From positions 4,038,085-4,102,084 of the forward strand of contig OX422192.1 of assembly GCA_949130485.1 (NCBI GenBank): a DNA stretch of 64,000 bases, given 5' to 3'. The position numbers and the translations under genes are program-made. The notes under the pieces are model-generated. The model worked only from the letters and a program-made list of their open reading frames with translations, searched no databases and was not told the DNA's origin. This document shows positions 51,930 through 62,100 of the stretch, piece by piece (position 1 is the first letter of the stretch; every line of letters starts with the position of its first letter). This stretch comes from Agelas oroides. Its lineage: Eukaryota > Porifera > Demospongiae > Agelasida > Agelasidae.

Positions 51930-53516
51930 ATTTTTATATATCCAACCTGATTGGTCCTTTGTTGTTATTATTGTAAGCACACCTGTACATGTGCAAGTGT
52001 TTACAGAAACTTCAATATTATTTACTGTCACAGTAAAAATGATGTAAAATCTGTACAATAGTCTGACAATGTAGTAGACTGTAAACTAAAAATACATGGA
52101 GAGGGAATTATGAGCCATAATTTCCCTTGTAGCCCTCAGGGAGGGAAATTATCACAGTAAATCCCCACCTGTTGTATAGGCAAAACTATACTGGGTGGGA
52201 TATATGTCTAGATGTAGGGCCTATACAAGTCCAAGTGTTGTTTTAAGGAGTCCACCAATTCCTTCATTTTATCTATGTAAGGCTTGGGTCCATAACGATG
52301 ATATGCGCATGGGATTTCAAGTCCATATCCAGCTCCTCTGTTAACAATCATGCATTTTTATTGATTATCTACCCATATATTATTATTAAAACATTATTTG
52401 AGGATTATACAATTGAACCTCCGAGATAGGGACAACCTCCGAACAAAGGACAAGAAACGTGTTCCCAAAGTGTCCTTTGTTCGGAGGTTCGACTTTAGTC
52501 ATGTGATCTTTAGCCAATGATTCTTCTTAATTTCAGTCATGTGTTCTAAGTAGTATATACTTTCAAAAGCATGCAGCACTGTCTTGATACGTACATTCCT
52601 TACTCCATGTGCTTTCTGGAACTTGAACATGAATGTGAATTTGTTTGCCACCATCATTCAAAGGGATTGCAGCCATTTGACACAAACTAGTGGAATGCAT
52701 TGTGGGGTGAGCCTTAGTGAGTATACGTCCAGAACATGAAGCTTCATCCCTTCTTCCCAGGAGGCTACTATAGCTGAAATATTATGGTACCAATAAGCCC
52801 CACACTCAATGCAATAAGATACGTAGGGGAACCTCTACCACCCTCTGCTGTCTGTCAGCAGTCTATAGTTTTTACTTCAGACAGCTTGGAGAATCCTGTG
52901 CCACCATTTCAATTGACATGCCAAGTGTCAGGTATTGGCCAGTCATGCTTTTTACCGGAGACTTTCAATTCGATAATATAGCTTATAGTCACTCACAATC
53001 AGGCGAATGCCCGAGTCACATACCTCGCAGTCGCTGAGACATTCAATATCACCTTTGCAGTACATATAGAGAATTGTGAGAGCTGGTGGTTGACCTGTTT
53101 TTGTTTCTCAGTGGCAGAGCACTGGCATCTCCGAATATACGTCCCTACAGTCACTCTCACAAATCTGTGCAAACAACGAAAAATATAGCCTAAATGGTCA
53201 CATTCTAAATCTGTGCAAACATATTGTCTCCATACTACACAGTCTCAACTTGTTTATTGCAGTATGCATATAATGATGAGTCATTCCCTCTTGTGTATAC
53301 ATTTCCCTCCATCCAGGGTGACTTCAATTCTTGACCACCACAGACAAGAGGGGAAGAGTGCAGCTGAGATGGAGAGCTAATGCACCGGTGTGTCTGCTTA
53401 GAACATCTTGCCTTGTGCTACAAATTAAGAGATTTTGATATTTTGAGGCGAAATAGAGGAAAGCGAAAAGCCAGCAGTCACCAAGAATCAAACCCAGGAC
53501 AACCTGACCGTGGTGT
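51930..53516. other. No gene supported
   Basis: A short inverted repeat occurs at 52420-52490 (ACCTCCGA(G/A)...GGACAA facing GTCCTTTGTTCGGAGGTT). The 65-codon frame at 52784-52981 has no motif. Confidence 0.4.
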
Positions 53517-53838
53517 TTAACCGATTATACGCGAGATTAAATGGAATGGAAAATCGCTCACTATGCTCCGCCCCTTGAGGCCTCCTGGACCAACCCACTT
53601 GTAGTAGTAGGGGAAGCCCCAAGCGTATCGCATGACCGGTACAAAGCGCCCTAGGCCGTGATAACGCTTGGGGTATAGTCTAAGTTCACCCGCTTTGAAA
53701 CGGTTTCCTGTTGCGTCACTTTATAATCCGTCGCGCGCGCACCTTATTAAATATTCATAATCCGTCGCGCTGCCGTAAGTTAAATACATAATACTATAGC
53801 TAGTATAGTAAAATGCAATATAAAATGCGTATATAAAA

Positions 53839-53955
53839 AAGTGTAGTATTTTTTTTGAAATACTACACTTATTGACCAATCAGATTAGTATTACACTTTT
53901 TTTTTTAACAGTAAGGTATGAAAACAGAGTAATACTAATCTGATTGGTCAATGCG
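53839..53955. repeat. Two adjacent hairpins
   Basis: AAGTGTAGTATT faces AATACTACACTT (53839-53870). ATTGACCAATCAGATTAGTA faces TACTAATCTGATTGGTCAAT (53871-53952). Confidence 0.8.
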
Positions 53956-54125
53956 AAGCGACGCGTACGTGGTTGCTGCGGGGACGCAGCCGTTCATTTT
54001 TCAAATTTGGGTGGAGCAGAACAGTGGCGTAGGAACCGTAACGGCCGTAGCGGCTTTGGCCGCTACACTTTTGAGGCCGCAAATAAATATTCATAACCTG
54101 CTAAAGTTACTGTAATAGCTAAAGC

Positions 54126-54152
54126 TAGCCTCGTTCCCTGGGAACGAGCCTA
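54126..54152. mobile_element. 27-bp minimal TAGCCTCG-family element
   Basis: TAGCCTCGTTCCCTGGGAACGAGCCTA consists only of the two family TIRs fused head to head. AGCTAAAGC (54117-54125) and AGCTCAAGC (54153-54161) form a 9-bp target duplication with one mismatch. It may be an extreme internal deletion, or the footprint of an abortive event. Confidence 0.65.
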
Positions 54153-54795
54153 AGCTCAAGCAGCCTCTTCGATGCACCAGTCTCATATGCAGTTACATGC
54201 GTACATGCAATTCCGCTTAAAGTATACAATAAAGCAATCAAAATCTTGACAGTGAGATGGCTTGGTACGAGACTAGTGCATACAAACTACTATACTATAG
54301 ACTACTATAGACTACTATATACAAAGCGACGAAAGCTGGGCGGTCCCCTGGGAACAACGACGAAGTCAGTACGCGTATAATCTTACTGTTTCCAAATATT
54401 TTACTGGACGGCTGGGAAGGTCTGAAAGCTTATACCCTTGAAAAAAGGCTTTATTTTGCAGTCTAAGGGTGCACACTTTGAAAAAATTCGCCGCCGCGCT
54501 ACGCGCGTCGAAATTACTTTACATTTCTCCGCCGCGCTTTGCGCGGTACAACATGGCCTCTACACTTCAAATTTGCTTCCTATACGCCTATGCAGAAGGC
54601 GGAGCTCTCTTTTTCGGACTACAATGCGAATAGCTGCCTGTTGTAACAGCGCTTTACTGTTAGCAGAAAAGTAGAATTATCGAGCGAAAGTGTTTCAGAA
54701 TTCGTGTCGACGTTCGTTGAAGAGTATAGGCAGTAGCGAAAACGGCCCTGACGAGTGTGTTTGCAAAACTACGGAAGCTCGGCACGGGTTGGCAT

Positions 54796-55237
54796 TAGCC
54801 TCGTCCCCAGGTCTCCCCCGTTTTACCTTCCGTTTGCGTTCACAATAATACATGGGAGCGGAAGGCCGGCGAAAAACCGGGAAGGCCTGGGAGCATTCAT
54901 CACGTGAATGACGTCAGGTGGACGTGAGGTGGACGTAGGGGGGGAGGGGCCCAACTGCCAAAACAACGCGCAGGACCATCCGTTCGAGCGCTCTACTGCG
55001 TTTTCGGGCTCCAGACTTTAGCGTGATGGAAACTACTCGTCTTGACCGGTAAGAAACTCGCTTTCAAGTTTAGTACGTATATATTTGAATATCGGCCCCT
55101 CCCCCCCTACGTCCACTCGCGTCCACTCACGTGATGAATGCTCCCAGGCCTTTCCCGTTTTTCGCCGGCCTTCCGCTCCCGTGTTTATTGTGAACGCAAA
55201 CGGAAGGTAAAACGGGGGAGGCCTGGGAACGAGGCTA
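54796..55237. mobile_element. 442-bp TAGCCTCG-family MITE
   Basis: The left end TAGCCTCGTCCCCAGGTC and right end GGCCTGGGAACGAGGCTA are flanked by GGTTGGCAT at 54787-54795 and 55238-55246, a perfect 9-bp duplication. Its second inverted layer (GGGAGCATTCATCACGTGA facing TCACGTGATGAATGCTCCC) encloses a GC-rich core with GACGT-repeat motifs. The layered structure parallels the copies at 25733 and 49728. Confidence 0.95.
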
Positions 55238-55507
55238 GGTTGGCATGCGCTGTATGGTTACTGCGTTCGGCTTGTGCTTGTGTGTTTAGCCTCATATTCA
55301 GGTTTTATCGGCACAGCGTTTGCTACTTGCGGTACCACGAAGGTTATTAGGTGCTACAGACGGCAAACGCTAGCGTGAGAAAGCTTGGTTACGAGGCTAA
55401 TAACTTTCGAGTGTCTTGTCACGGAAGCTCAGTAGCAGTGCATGGCTTCTAGGGACCGTTTTGATGGCAGCTGAATGTGGATTATAAAGCTATAGTATTA
55501 ATACGTG

Positions 55508-55639
55508 ATAGCATGATTTGCTGTGGTATTTGGGATTAATAGCACTCGTAATGCAGTAAATTGTACTCGGCTACGCCTCGTACAATTATTTCTGCATTAC
55601 GAGTGCTATTAATCCCAAATACTACAGCAAACCATGCTA
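55508..55639. repeat. 132-bp hairpin
   Basis: TAGCATGATTTGCTGTGGTA and the following ATTTGGGATTAATAGCACTC are complemented by GAGTGCTATTAATCCCAAAT and TACTACAGCAAACCATGCTA. A MITE-like hairpin without a visible duplication. Confidence 0.8.
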
Positions 55640-55699
55640 TTACATATACTTAGACCATACAGCATGGTGGCCGTCAGAAGCGGCTCATTGGCTAAATGG

Positions 55700-55766
55700 T
55701 TAAGTGTTAGAGTTAGGGCTAGGGTTAGGGTTAGGGCTAGGGTTAGGGTTAGGGCTAGGGCCAGGT
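55700..55766 (+). repeat. Interstitial telomere-like (TTAGGG/CTAGGG)n
   Basis: About nine hexamers alternate TTAGGG and GCTAGGG-type variants. It is inside the 53521-55992 element, so not a chromosome end. Confidence 0.85.
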
Positions 55767-55999
55767 AATGTATATAGTACTTCCTTTTTTTTTCTCTGGT
55801 CTTACAAAATGTGAACATCTTTGCTTCGGTAGCCTCTTATGAATATTTAATAAGATGACGTAGCCGTTTCAAACTGGGTGAACTTAGTCTATCCCTAACG
55901 CTTAACCGTATCCGTGACGCCAATTGGCGTCTACCACGTTTCGTGACTTATTTGCGTATGACGCCATTTTGGCGTCTACCGCGTATAATCGGTTAAAGG

Positions 56000-57300
56000 G
56001 TTAGAGGCTGCTGCGTTCCTAGCCTAGCTAGTGCGGATGCTCACAGGGCCTTGAGACTTGCATGGTAGTGTAACAGAGGCGTAGCTAGCTAACTGATTGG
56101 CTGAGGAAACCTCAGAGTAATGCACCTAGCCTGTCAATAGTATGCTCCACCTCACCCACCGAATGGGGTAGGAGAGGGTGGGGATTTGTCATGTCAATTT
56201 CCCATTTATTAGGCAGGATGTTGGTGTACTTTGCCTATATATATATATAATTATACTATAATGAATGCTAGTGGCAAATGCCCCACCCTGCCCATCTCAC
56301 GGGGCACAAATTCATTGGCAATCCCCAACTCTCCTCCCATCCTCGCCCCAGGAAGGTAGGGTAGGGTATACCAATGTTATGTGCATAATACTTATGGCAA
56401 CAGCTATCATAAGCACTCGAAATCCCAACCATGAACAGAAAAATGTCTTGGTATCTACGTTTAATGCTCATATGGTGGCAGTGCCTCCTCCCAAATTCCC
56501 ATACCACAAACTCGGGTGAACTATGCCCACAAACTAGTTCCACCCTGATGTGAACCACCACTAGTAGGGGTGAGCCTGAGCAAGCTGGTAGCGCTAGATT
56601 GTCTGTAGTAAAGAAGCAACCTGTGGTGCCAACCCAGACAGCAGAGCCAAAGTATACTGGCTGACCTGCTTCTGTGTTTGTCACGTTTACTGATTGGAAA
56701 GAAGACCTGCTTCCACGTTTGCTTTATTGATTGTACACTGGACAGTCCCATTAGCACAGCTGGTCTCACCAAATGGGAGTCCTGCATGCGTGTGGCAGAA
56801 CACAACGGGGCAAGAAAACTTGGTAGTAAAAACATTCACTTCCACATTAAGATTGCTGGTTAGTCATAATTCACCACATCCATTCTGTGACAAAATGCTA
56901 GACCTTGCAAGAAAGTGGAGCCAAGGTTAAGGCCAGTTTTCTTGCATGTGAGAACAGTCTTGATGCTAATTTGGCTCCACACATGTGCATGGTTCATGGT
57001 AGTTTTGGTGCAGTTCATACAATGCAGTCTTGTGTGCATACAATGTATGCAACTCATAGCTGTAGTGTGTTTGGTCAATTTAGCAGTTTGAACATTAGCA
57101 TGATTATATAGAAGATATATCATGCTTTGCCAGCTCATAACTTAGCATTATTTGAAGGACAGCAAAACTAATTTGCACATGCAGTGGTGAAAGTTCTAGC
57201 TCTCATGCAGTAAATTCAGCTTCCGTGTAGCTACTTGAATTATTGACAAGACTAGTCCAAGTCCATGTGCAGTTGGTGCACTTTAAGTAATTGATTTACA
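56000..57300. other. No gene supported; possible coding relics
   Basis: Open frames overlap on both strands (56265-56519, 56268-56684, 56521-56835, 56678-56863). None has a motif I recognise. A GGGGTGAGCCTGAGCAAGC at 56568-56588 resembles the Helitron-like family end, without a partner. Confidence 0.35.
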
Positions 57301-57356
57301 CCTAATCACTTGTTCATAGAGGAAATAATGACAGCTCATAAAATACTGGGTCAGCT

Positions 57357-57596
57357 GTGGAATACAGTGGCCTCCAAGCCTATTTTCCTGGCCAGCAACC
57401 AAATTCTGATATATTGGTGTTTGGCCCCACCATACAGTTTGACATACATGGCAATCAGCAGTGCTACATTTGGATTCCACACATCATTGAGAAGTTAAAC
57501 CGAGTTGTGAATCCACTCTCGGTGATCCCCTCTGATAATGCCTTGCAGGATGTCATCTCAGGCATTCAACAGCTGTCTGGAGATAATGTATTATAG
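57357..57596 (+). CDS. Unrecognised ORF, possible exon
   Basis: The frame includes GQQPNSDILVFGPTIQFDIH and IWIPHIIEKLNRVVNPLSVI. Its composition is protein-like, but I do not recognise a family. It lies about 450 bp before the next candidate exon and could be part of the same broken gene or transposon. Confidence 0.2.
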   Translation: MEYSGLQAYFPGQQPNSDILVFGPTIQFDIHGNQQCYIWIPHIIEKLNRVVNPLSVIPSDNALQDVISGIQQLSGDNVL

Positions 57597-58030
57597 TGGA
57601 GTGTTCCTACTTGGTAAAGTACACATACTTGTGTGCAAATTGTTTTTGTGGAATAGCTAGCATTTCTACTCACTAAAATCATACGGGATTTATTTAGCTG
57701 ATATACGTATTCTGACTTTATACCAAGGTATTTCCTAGGCCTTTTGTGGCAAATCCAGCCCACAGCAGTTGCTGATCTGGCTTACCACGAACACTTCATT
57801 AGTGATCATGCAAACAAGAAGTTTCACAGATGATCTACATTAGCCATGCACTATTGCATCATGCACCATTTATTGGAAGTAAATATTTAGCGAGAATCCT
57901 GCCTCCTTCATGGCATGACATTGTGTACTCCATCCCCGCATGCTATATACATAGTGTATTGTGCCCATGCCTGAATGAAATACTTTGGCTCCATGCATAA
58001 TTCTTTAAAGCTCTCCTGTTTGGCATGCAG

Positions 58031-58397
58031 GTTTAGCAGCCATTTCCATGTTCAGCAGTTCTATGCAGCGTCACTTTGGGTCAGTACGCATCCACCTGGT
58101 TGTGAGCTCCATCAGCAGAAGACAAAAGTTGCAATCACAATGGCTGGCAATTACCCCAAGGGAGTTGTGACTCATCTGACAGACAGTACAGCAAGAATTC
58201 AAAGTGGAGCTCTTCAATTTTTGTATGATGATCCCAGCAGTGACCAAGTGTTGAAGCCTACACTGATGAACAGCTTCAGTGGGGCAGAGATAAGCACACA
58301 GCACCAGCAGTTCACTGCTCAATGCCCACCGATTGTCACTGCTAATGAATTCTTATTAGATGAGCTTGTGAAAGTTGTGATAAAGGATGTTCTTTAG
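58031..58397 (+). CDS. Possible exon of a P-loop ATPase/helicase-like protein
   Basis: After an acceptor-like GGCATGCAG the frame runs to a TAG at 58395. It contains VAITMAGNYPKGVVTHLTDS, SGALQFLYDDPSSD, LMNSFSGAEIST and CPPIVTANEFLLDEL. A hydrophobic stretch ending YDDP (Walker-B-like), then a GAE segment and a PPIVTANE strand recall the second half of SF3- or DUF927-like P-loop ATPases. There is no Walker A here, so it would lie in a missing upstream exon. This is a tentative reading by eye; the domain could be something else. Confidence 0.3.
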
Positions 58398-58432
58398 TTC
58401 CTGCACACAGGTACGCTGCACAAGCTAATTTT

Positions 58433-58697
58433 GGTTCCCTTTCACACTAAGCGTTTGCAGTGTCTAATAGACAATCTGGACAGAATCCTTAGGGATAAGG
58501 AGAGGTCAACACATGTTCTAGAAGCTACGTGTCAGCAGAGAGAGGGATGTTGATGTCAGAAGAGGAAGATATACGGATACCATGCAGTGAATAGAAGTGT
58601 TATGACATTAGAGGGGAATGTCAAGTGGTAGTGCATGCACCACCAAATAAGGGAGTCATAAAACACATGCTACAGCAAACAGCCAGAAGTCAAATTG
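58433..58697 (+). repeat. Direct repeat left of the Penelope-like fragment
   Basis: It runs from GGTTCCCTTTCACACTAAGC to GCCAGAAGTCAAATTG and is repeated at 59395-59647, with a 12-bp deletion and a few substitutions. Confidence 0.9.
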
Positions 58698-58731
58698 AGG
58701 AGGAGAGGGGACCACTGGTGGTGATACCGGG

Positions 58732-59174
58732 ATGAGTGAGGACATTAGGCGTGTTTGCAGGAAGTTCAACATCAGAGTAGTTTTTAAGTCCGGGCGGACT
58801 CTCTGCTCAATGTTGATCATGGTCAAGGATACATTACCTCTTGGTAAGCAATCCAATGTGGTATATATCGTATCCCCTGCAGCTGCGGTCAGGTCTACAT
58901 CGGGGAGACCAGACGGAGACTGGAGACGAGACTGAAGGAACACCGAGATGCCTGTGAGAGGGGAATGATGGAGAAGTCAGCTGTAGTGGAGCATGCGTGG
59001 GAGAATCACCATCCGATCGACTGGGAGGAGACCACAGTGCTGGACCATGGCAGAGGAGAGGAGCTGTTGGTGAAGGAGGCCCTGCACATCCAGATGACAC
59101 CCTCAGAGGAGCGCTTCAACCGAGATGGAGGACTGGAAGTCCCTGTTTGCTGTACTGCTGTGATGAGGAGGTAG
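58732..59174 (+). pseudogene. Penelope-like GIY-YIG endonuclease domain, frameshifted
   Basis: The first part reads MSEDIRRVCRKFNIRVVFKS and LPLGKQSNVVY. At about 58866-58870 an extra AT in TATATATCG shifts the frame. The other frame (from 58878) continues CSCGQVYIGETRRRLETRLK, EHRDACERG, AVVEHAWENHHPIDWEETTV, EALHIQMTPSEERFNRDGG. These fit the family: the VYIGET strand, Arg helix, HAW motif and the metal-binding Glu region. The nuclease nicks the target during insertion of such elements. The frame change and the lack of RT show it is dead. Confidence 0.8.
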
Positions 59175-59275
59175 GGAGGGAGGAGCAATCCACACTGACC
59201 TTTGACCTCCAATGACGTGTATCCTCAGTAGTGCATGGCTATAAATAGCAACGTTTGTTCGCACCTCTTCACTTT

Positions 59276-59345
59276 CACCTTGATGACGACTGGAGCATTC
59301 AGTCGAAACATCAGCAAGTTATTTTCCGGGCTCAAGTTGGTAACA
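59276..59345 (+). ncRNA. Hammerhead-like motif in the Penelope tail (weak)
   Basis: TTGATGACGACTGGAGCATT followed by CAGTCGAAACATCAGC contains a GATGA core, a stem (GACTG/CAGTC) and GAAAC, arranged as in the hammerhead ribozymes known in Penelope-like elements. The usual CTGATGA is TTGATGA here, an extra C precedes the stem, and I could not place stem I or the cleavage site. It may be a decayed ribozyme or only the family's hairpin. Confidence 0.25.
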
Positions 59346-59394
59346 GATAACCTTCTCTTCATTTATGCAGAAGCCACTGAAAGAAAATAATTTA

Positions 59395-59647
59395 GGTTCC
59401 CTTTCACACTAAGCGTTTGCAGTGTCAATAGACAATATGGACAGAATCCTTAGGGATAGGGAGAGGTCAACAAATGTTCTAGAAGCTACGTGTCAGCAGA
59501 GAGAGGGATGTTGATGTCAGAAGAGGAAGATATACGGATACCATGCAGTGAATAGAAGTGTTATGACATTAGAGGGTGGTAGTGCATGCACCACTAAATA
59601 AGGGAGTCATAAACACATGCTACAGCAAACAGCCAGAAGTCAAATTG
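59395..59647 (+). repeat. Direct repeat right of the Penelope-like fragment
   Basis: Second copy of 58433-58697; begins GGTTCCCTTTCACACTAAGC and ends CAAATTG before unrelated DNA. Confidence 0.9.
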
Positions 59648-62100
59648 TAGTACCAGTTTGAATAGGTGTCCTTAGTGCACTTGATACATAGTTACATATG
59701 TGTACCTCCTCAGCACGCTATATGACGGTCAGAATAAATAAACTTATGTACATTGATAAGCCATCTGCACCAGTTGACAATCTTAATCGCTTGAGTAAGC
59801 ACAGCAGGGGCTAGGGGCTGTAGTGTTGTTGTTGAGGTCCCATTAACCTCACTGCCTAATGCACAGCCAACCATGCTACCCATGTACATGTACTGCGTGG
59901 CTTATATAATAGAGTCTGGTATGCTTTTAATAAGTGTATTAATTTATTTCTCTATATCAGATCATGCAGTTCCTGAAGTTACTTCAAGTTGTTTGTGGGA
60001 CCATTTCTAGGCTGTTACTGTTCTTTGGCAGGCTGTACAACGAGAGGGATCAACTGCACCAACCATCAGTCTGTTTGTTGTGCAGTATGCCCAATACTGC
60101 CACAACAGATGAAGAAATTTTGAGGTGCATGGTTCAACTGTTATCATTGATGTTCCACAGCTCAATCTGATTCAGATGAAGCTATACAGAAGAGCAAGAA
60201 GCACAAGAAACATAGCAAGGAGAGATATGCATGACCCCAACTCAGAAGGAAGTAAGTTCAAGGTATTACACCAACCACATCTGGAGAAAAGCCTTGGTAC
60301 ACTTCTGAGCATGAAGGTTGATTAAGATGTACATCATACTTGTCACTTTATATCACAATTTTATGCATTCATATAGCTGAACAGCAGGAAGAAGGTGAGA
60401 GACAACAGGAGAGAAATCAGCACAAGAAGAAGAAAAGGAATAAGAGGGAAAAAAAAAACGAAATGAGGCTAGTCAAGAACCTATAGTTAGAGGTTTGTTT
60501 ATCAGATCTTCAGACCGTGCATGCATTGTTCTTTGATCCAGAACCAGATGTGGTAGGTCAATAAGGAACTACAACTGTAGTCCTTGATAAAAAATCTGCC
60601 AGTAAGGGTTACAATACTAATAGGGTATGCTTTGGAATAATTGCACAGTGAGAAGTGAGAAGCAAGCACTGCAAACACTGCAAACACAAGAAGAGCAAGC
60701 ACTGCAGACAGAAGAGAAAAAGGACAGCAGACATCGAATCTACACAAATAGGTTAGTTCTAGATCTATAAGCCAAATATTGAAATACATATTCATACGAC
60801 AACCACTGATCATTTCTATCCAGAACAGGATCTATCCAGACTTGGATTCTTACTCACAACCTGGTGATGCAGGTGAACAAGAGGGTGTTGTGTCTGTTAT
60901 TCTCAGTGGAAAATCTTCAATTTTATCATGCCACAAGCTGGTAGTACAATTTGGTGCAGGCAATTAAACCATGCAAACCAATGTTACATATTTGTTCCCT
61001 GATAACAGATGAGGAAACTTCAAGCAAAAATATAAGACAATAAAAAGATCAAGAAACAAATATTGGAGATCGAATCTGAGCTTGTGGGTTAGTATAATAT
61101 ACTTATCAGAGAATGTATCTATAGGACTTTTAATGTGAAGTTCATGTCTCTTATTAACACAAAATATCATGACATTTATTTGCTTGTCAATACTTCACAT
61201 GCAATTAATTTCATTCTGTGCACTAGCGATTGAGCCAAAATGTACAAAGACTGATGAACTTCCATATAAATCTTTATAGCTGCACATTTACTGTACTTAC
61301 GTCAGTGCATACACTATTCCAATCCTTCCATGTTCTTCAATCTTACGTGTTGGAACTACTCCAGTGAAACATCCAGCTTCAGGTAGTTATTTCCCTAGTT
61401 ATAGCTTTCTAAATCTACTGATGCACATGAATTCCTTGCATAATCACTAATACATGCATGTGAACATGAAATTCAACGTATGCATGCACGTCTACATGTA
61501 CGTGAGAGATACATGCACAAAATTTACAATCATGCTGGAATCAGCCTACAGCACCAATACAAAAACAAAAGCATGGTAAATCACACCCATCCATCCAATA
61601 AACCTCGAGTGCCTGTAATATGTAAGGAATGCATGGTACACAGGTGTATTTTATGCATAGTGTACCACCCTGAGATGGCAAAGGTGCATGCTCAGCTGCA
61701 TCTTATACTCAGCCCAGCAAAAGCACTGGATGCACGTATTTATCAACCTGCTTCTAAACAACACGCACATCGACTTTACCACCTACATATCTAATAATTG
61801 GTGATACAACAATTAAATACTAATCTGAATATGCAGGTAAAAAAAAACAGGTAAATTCACTGGAATTCAGGGTGTTTACCTAGCAAGGAACAAAGAGATT
61901 CTGCAATAATAAAGTGTATCACTGGTGGTGCACAACTCTTTCTCTGTTGGCCTGCCACCTAGCTATGATACCCTCTTCTGCATTATTGTTCATGTTGTCA
62001 TTTTCTACCGCATGCGAGAGTGGCACATACCACTAGCGGACATAAACTAAGTAAAAACCTTTATACTTCAAAATATATCAACTTAATCCGGAAAGGTGAG
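59648..62100. other. No gene supported
   Basis: Several 60-100 codon frames exist (59964-60170, 60125-60325, 60779-60967, 61480-61794) without motifs. Basic stretches near 60180-60240 and 60385-60470 (EGERQQERNQHKKKKRNKRE type) might be exon remnants but have no clear splice pairs. Confidence 0.35.

Larger units (their letters stand above)
53521..55992. mobile_element. 2.47-kb TTAA-target element with long diverged TIRs
   Basis: CCGATTATACGCG at the left and CGCGTATAATCGG at the right sit within TTAA (53517-53520 and 55993-55996), as in piggyBac-type insertions. Further inverted blocks run inward (AGTTCACCCGCTTTGAAACG at 53690 against CGTTTCAAACTGGGTGAACT; TTATTAAATATTCATAA against TTATGAATATTTAATAA). 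No transposase is visible. Nested inside: hairpins at 53839-53955, the 27-bp element at 54126, the MITE at 54796-55237, a hairpin at 55508-55639 and telomere-like repeats. Confidence 0.75.
58698..59394 (+). mobile_element. Penelope-like retroelement 3' fragment (GIY-YIG end)
   Basis: It encodes the linker and the C-terminal GIY-YIG nuclease of a Penelope-like element, followed by the 3' tail with GATGACGACTGGAGCATTCA and CAGTCGAAACATCAGC. The RT is missing (5' truncation). It lies exactly between two about 250-bp direct repeats, which are either a very long target duplication or pseudo-LTR-like parts of the element. Confidence 0.8.
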
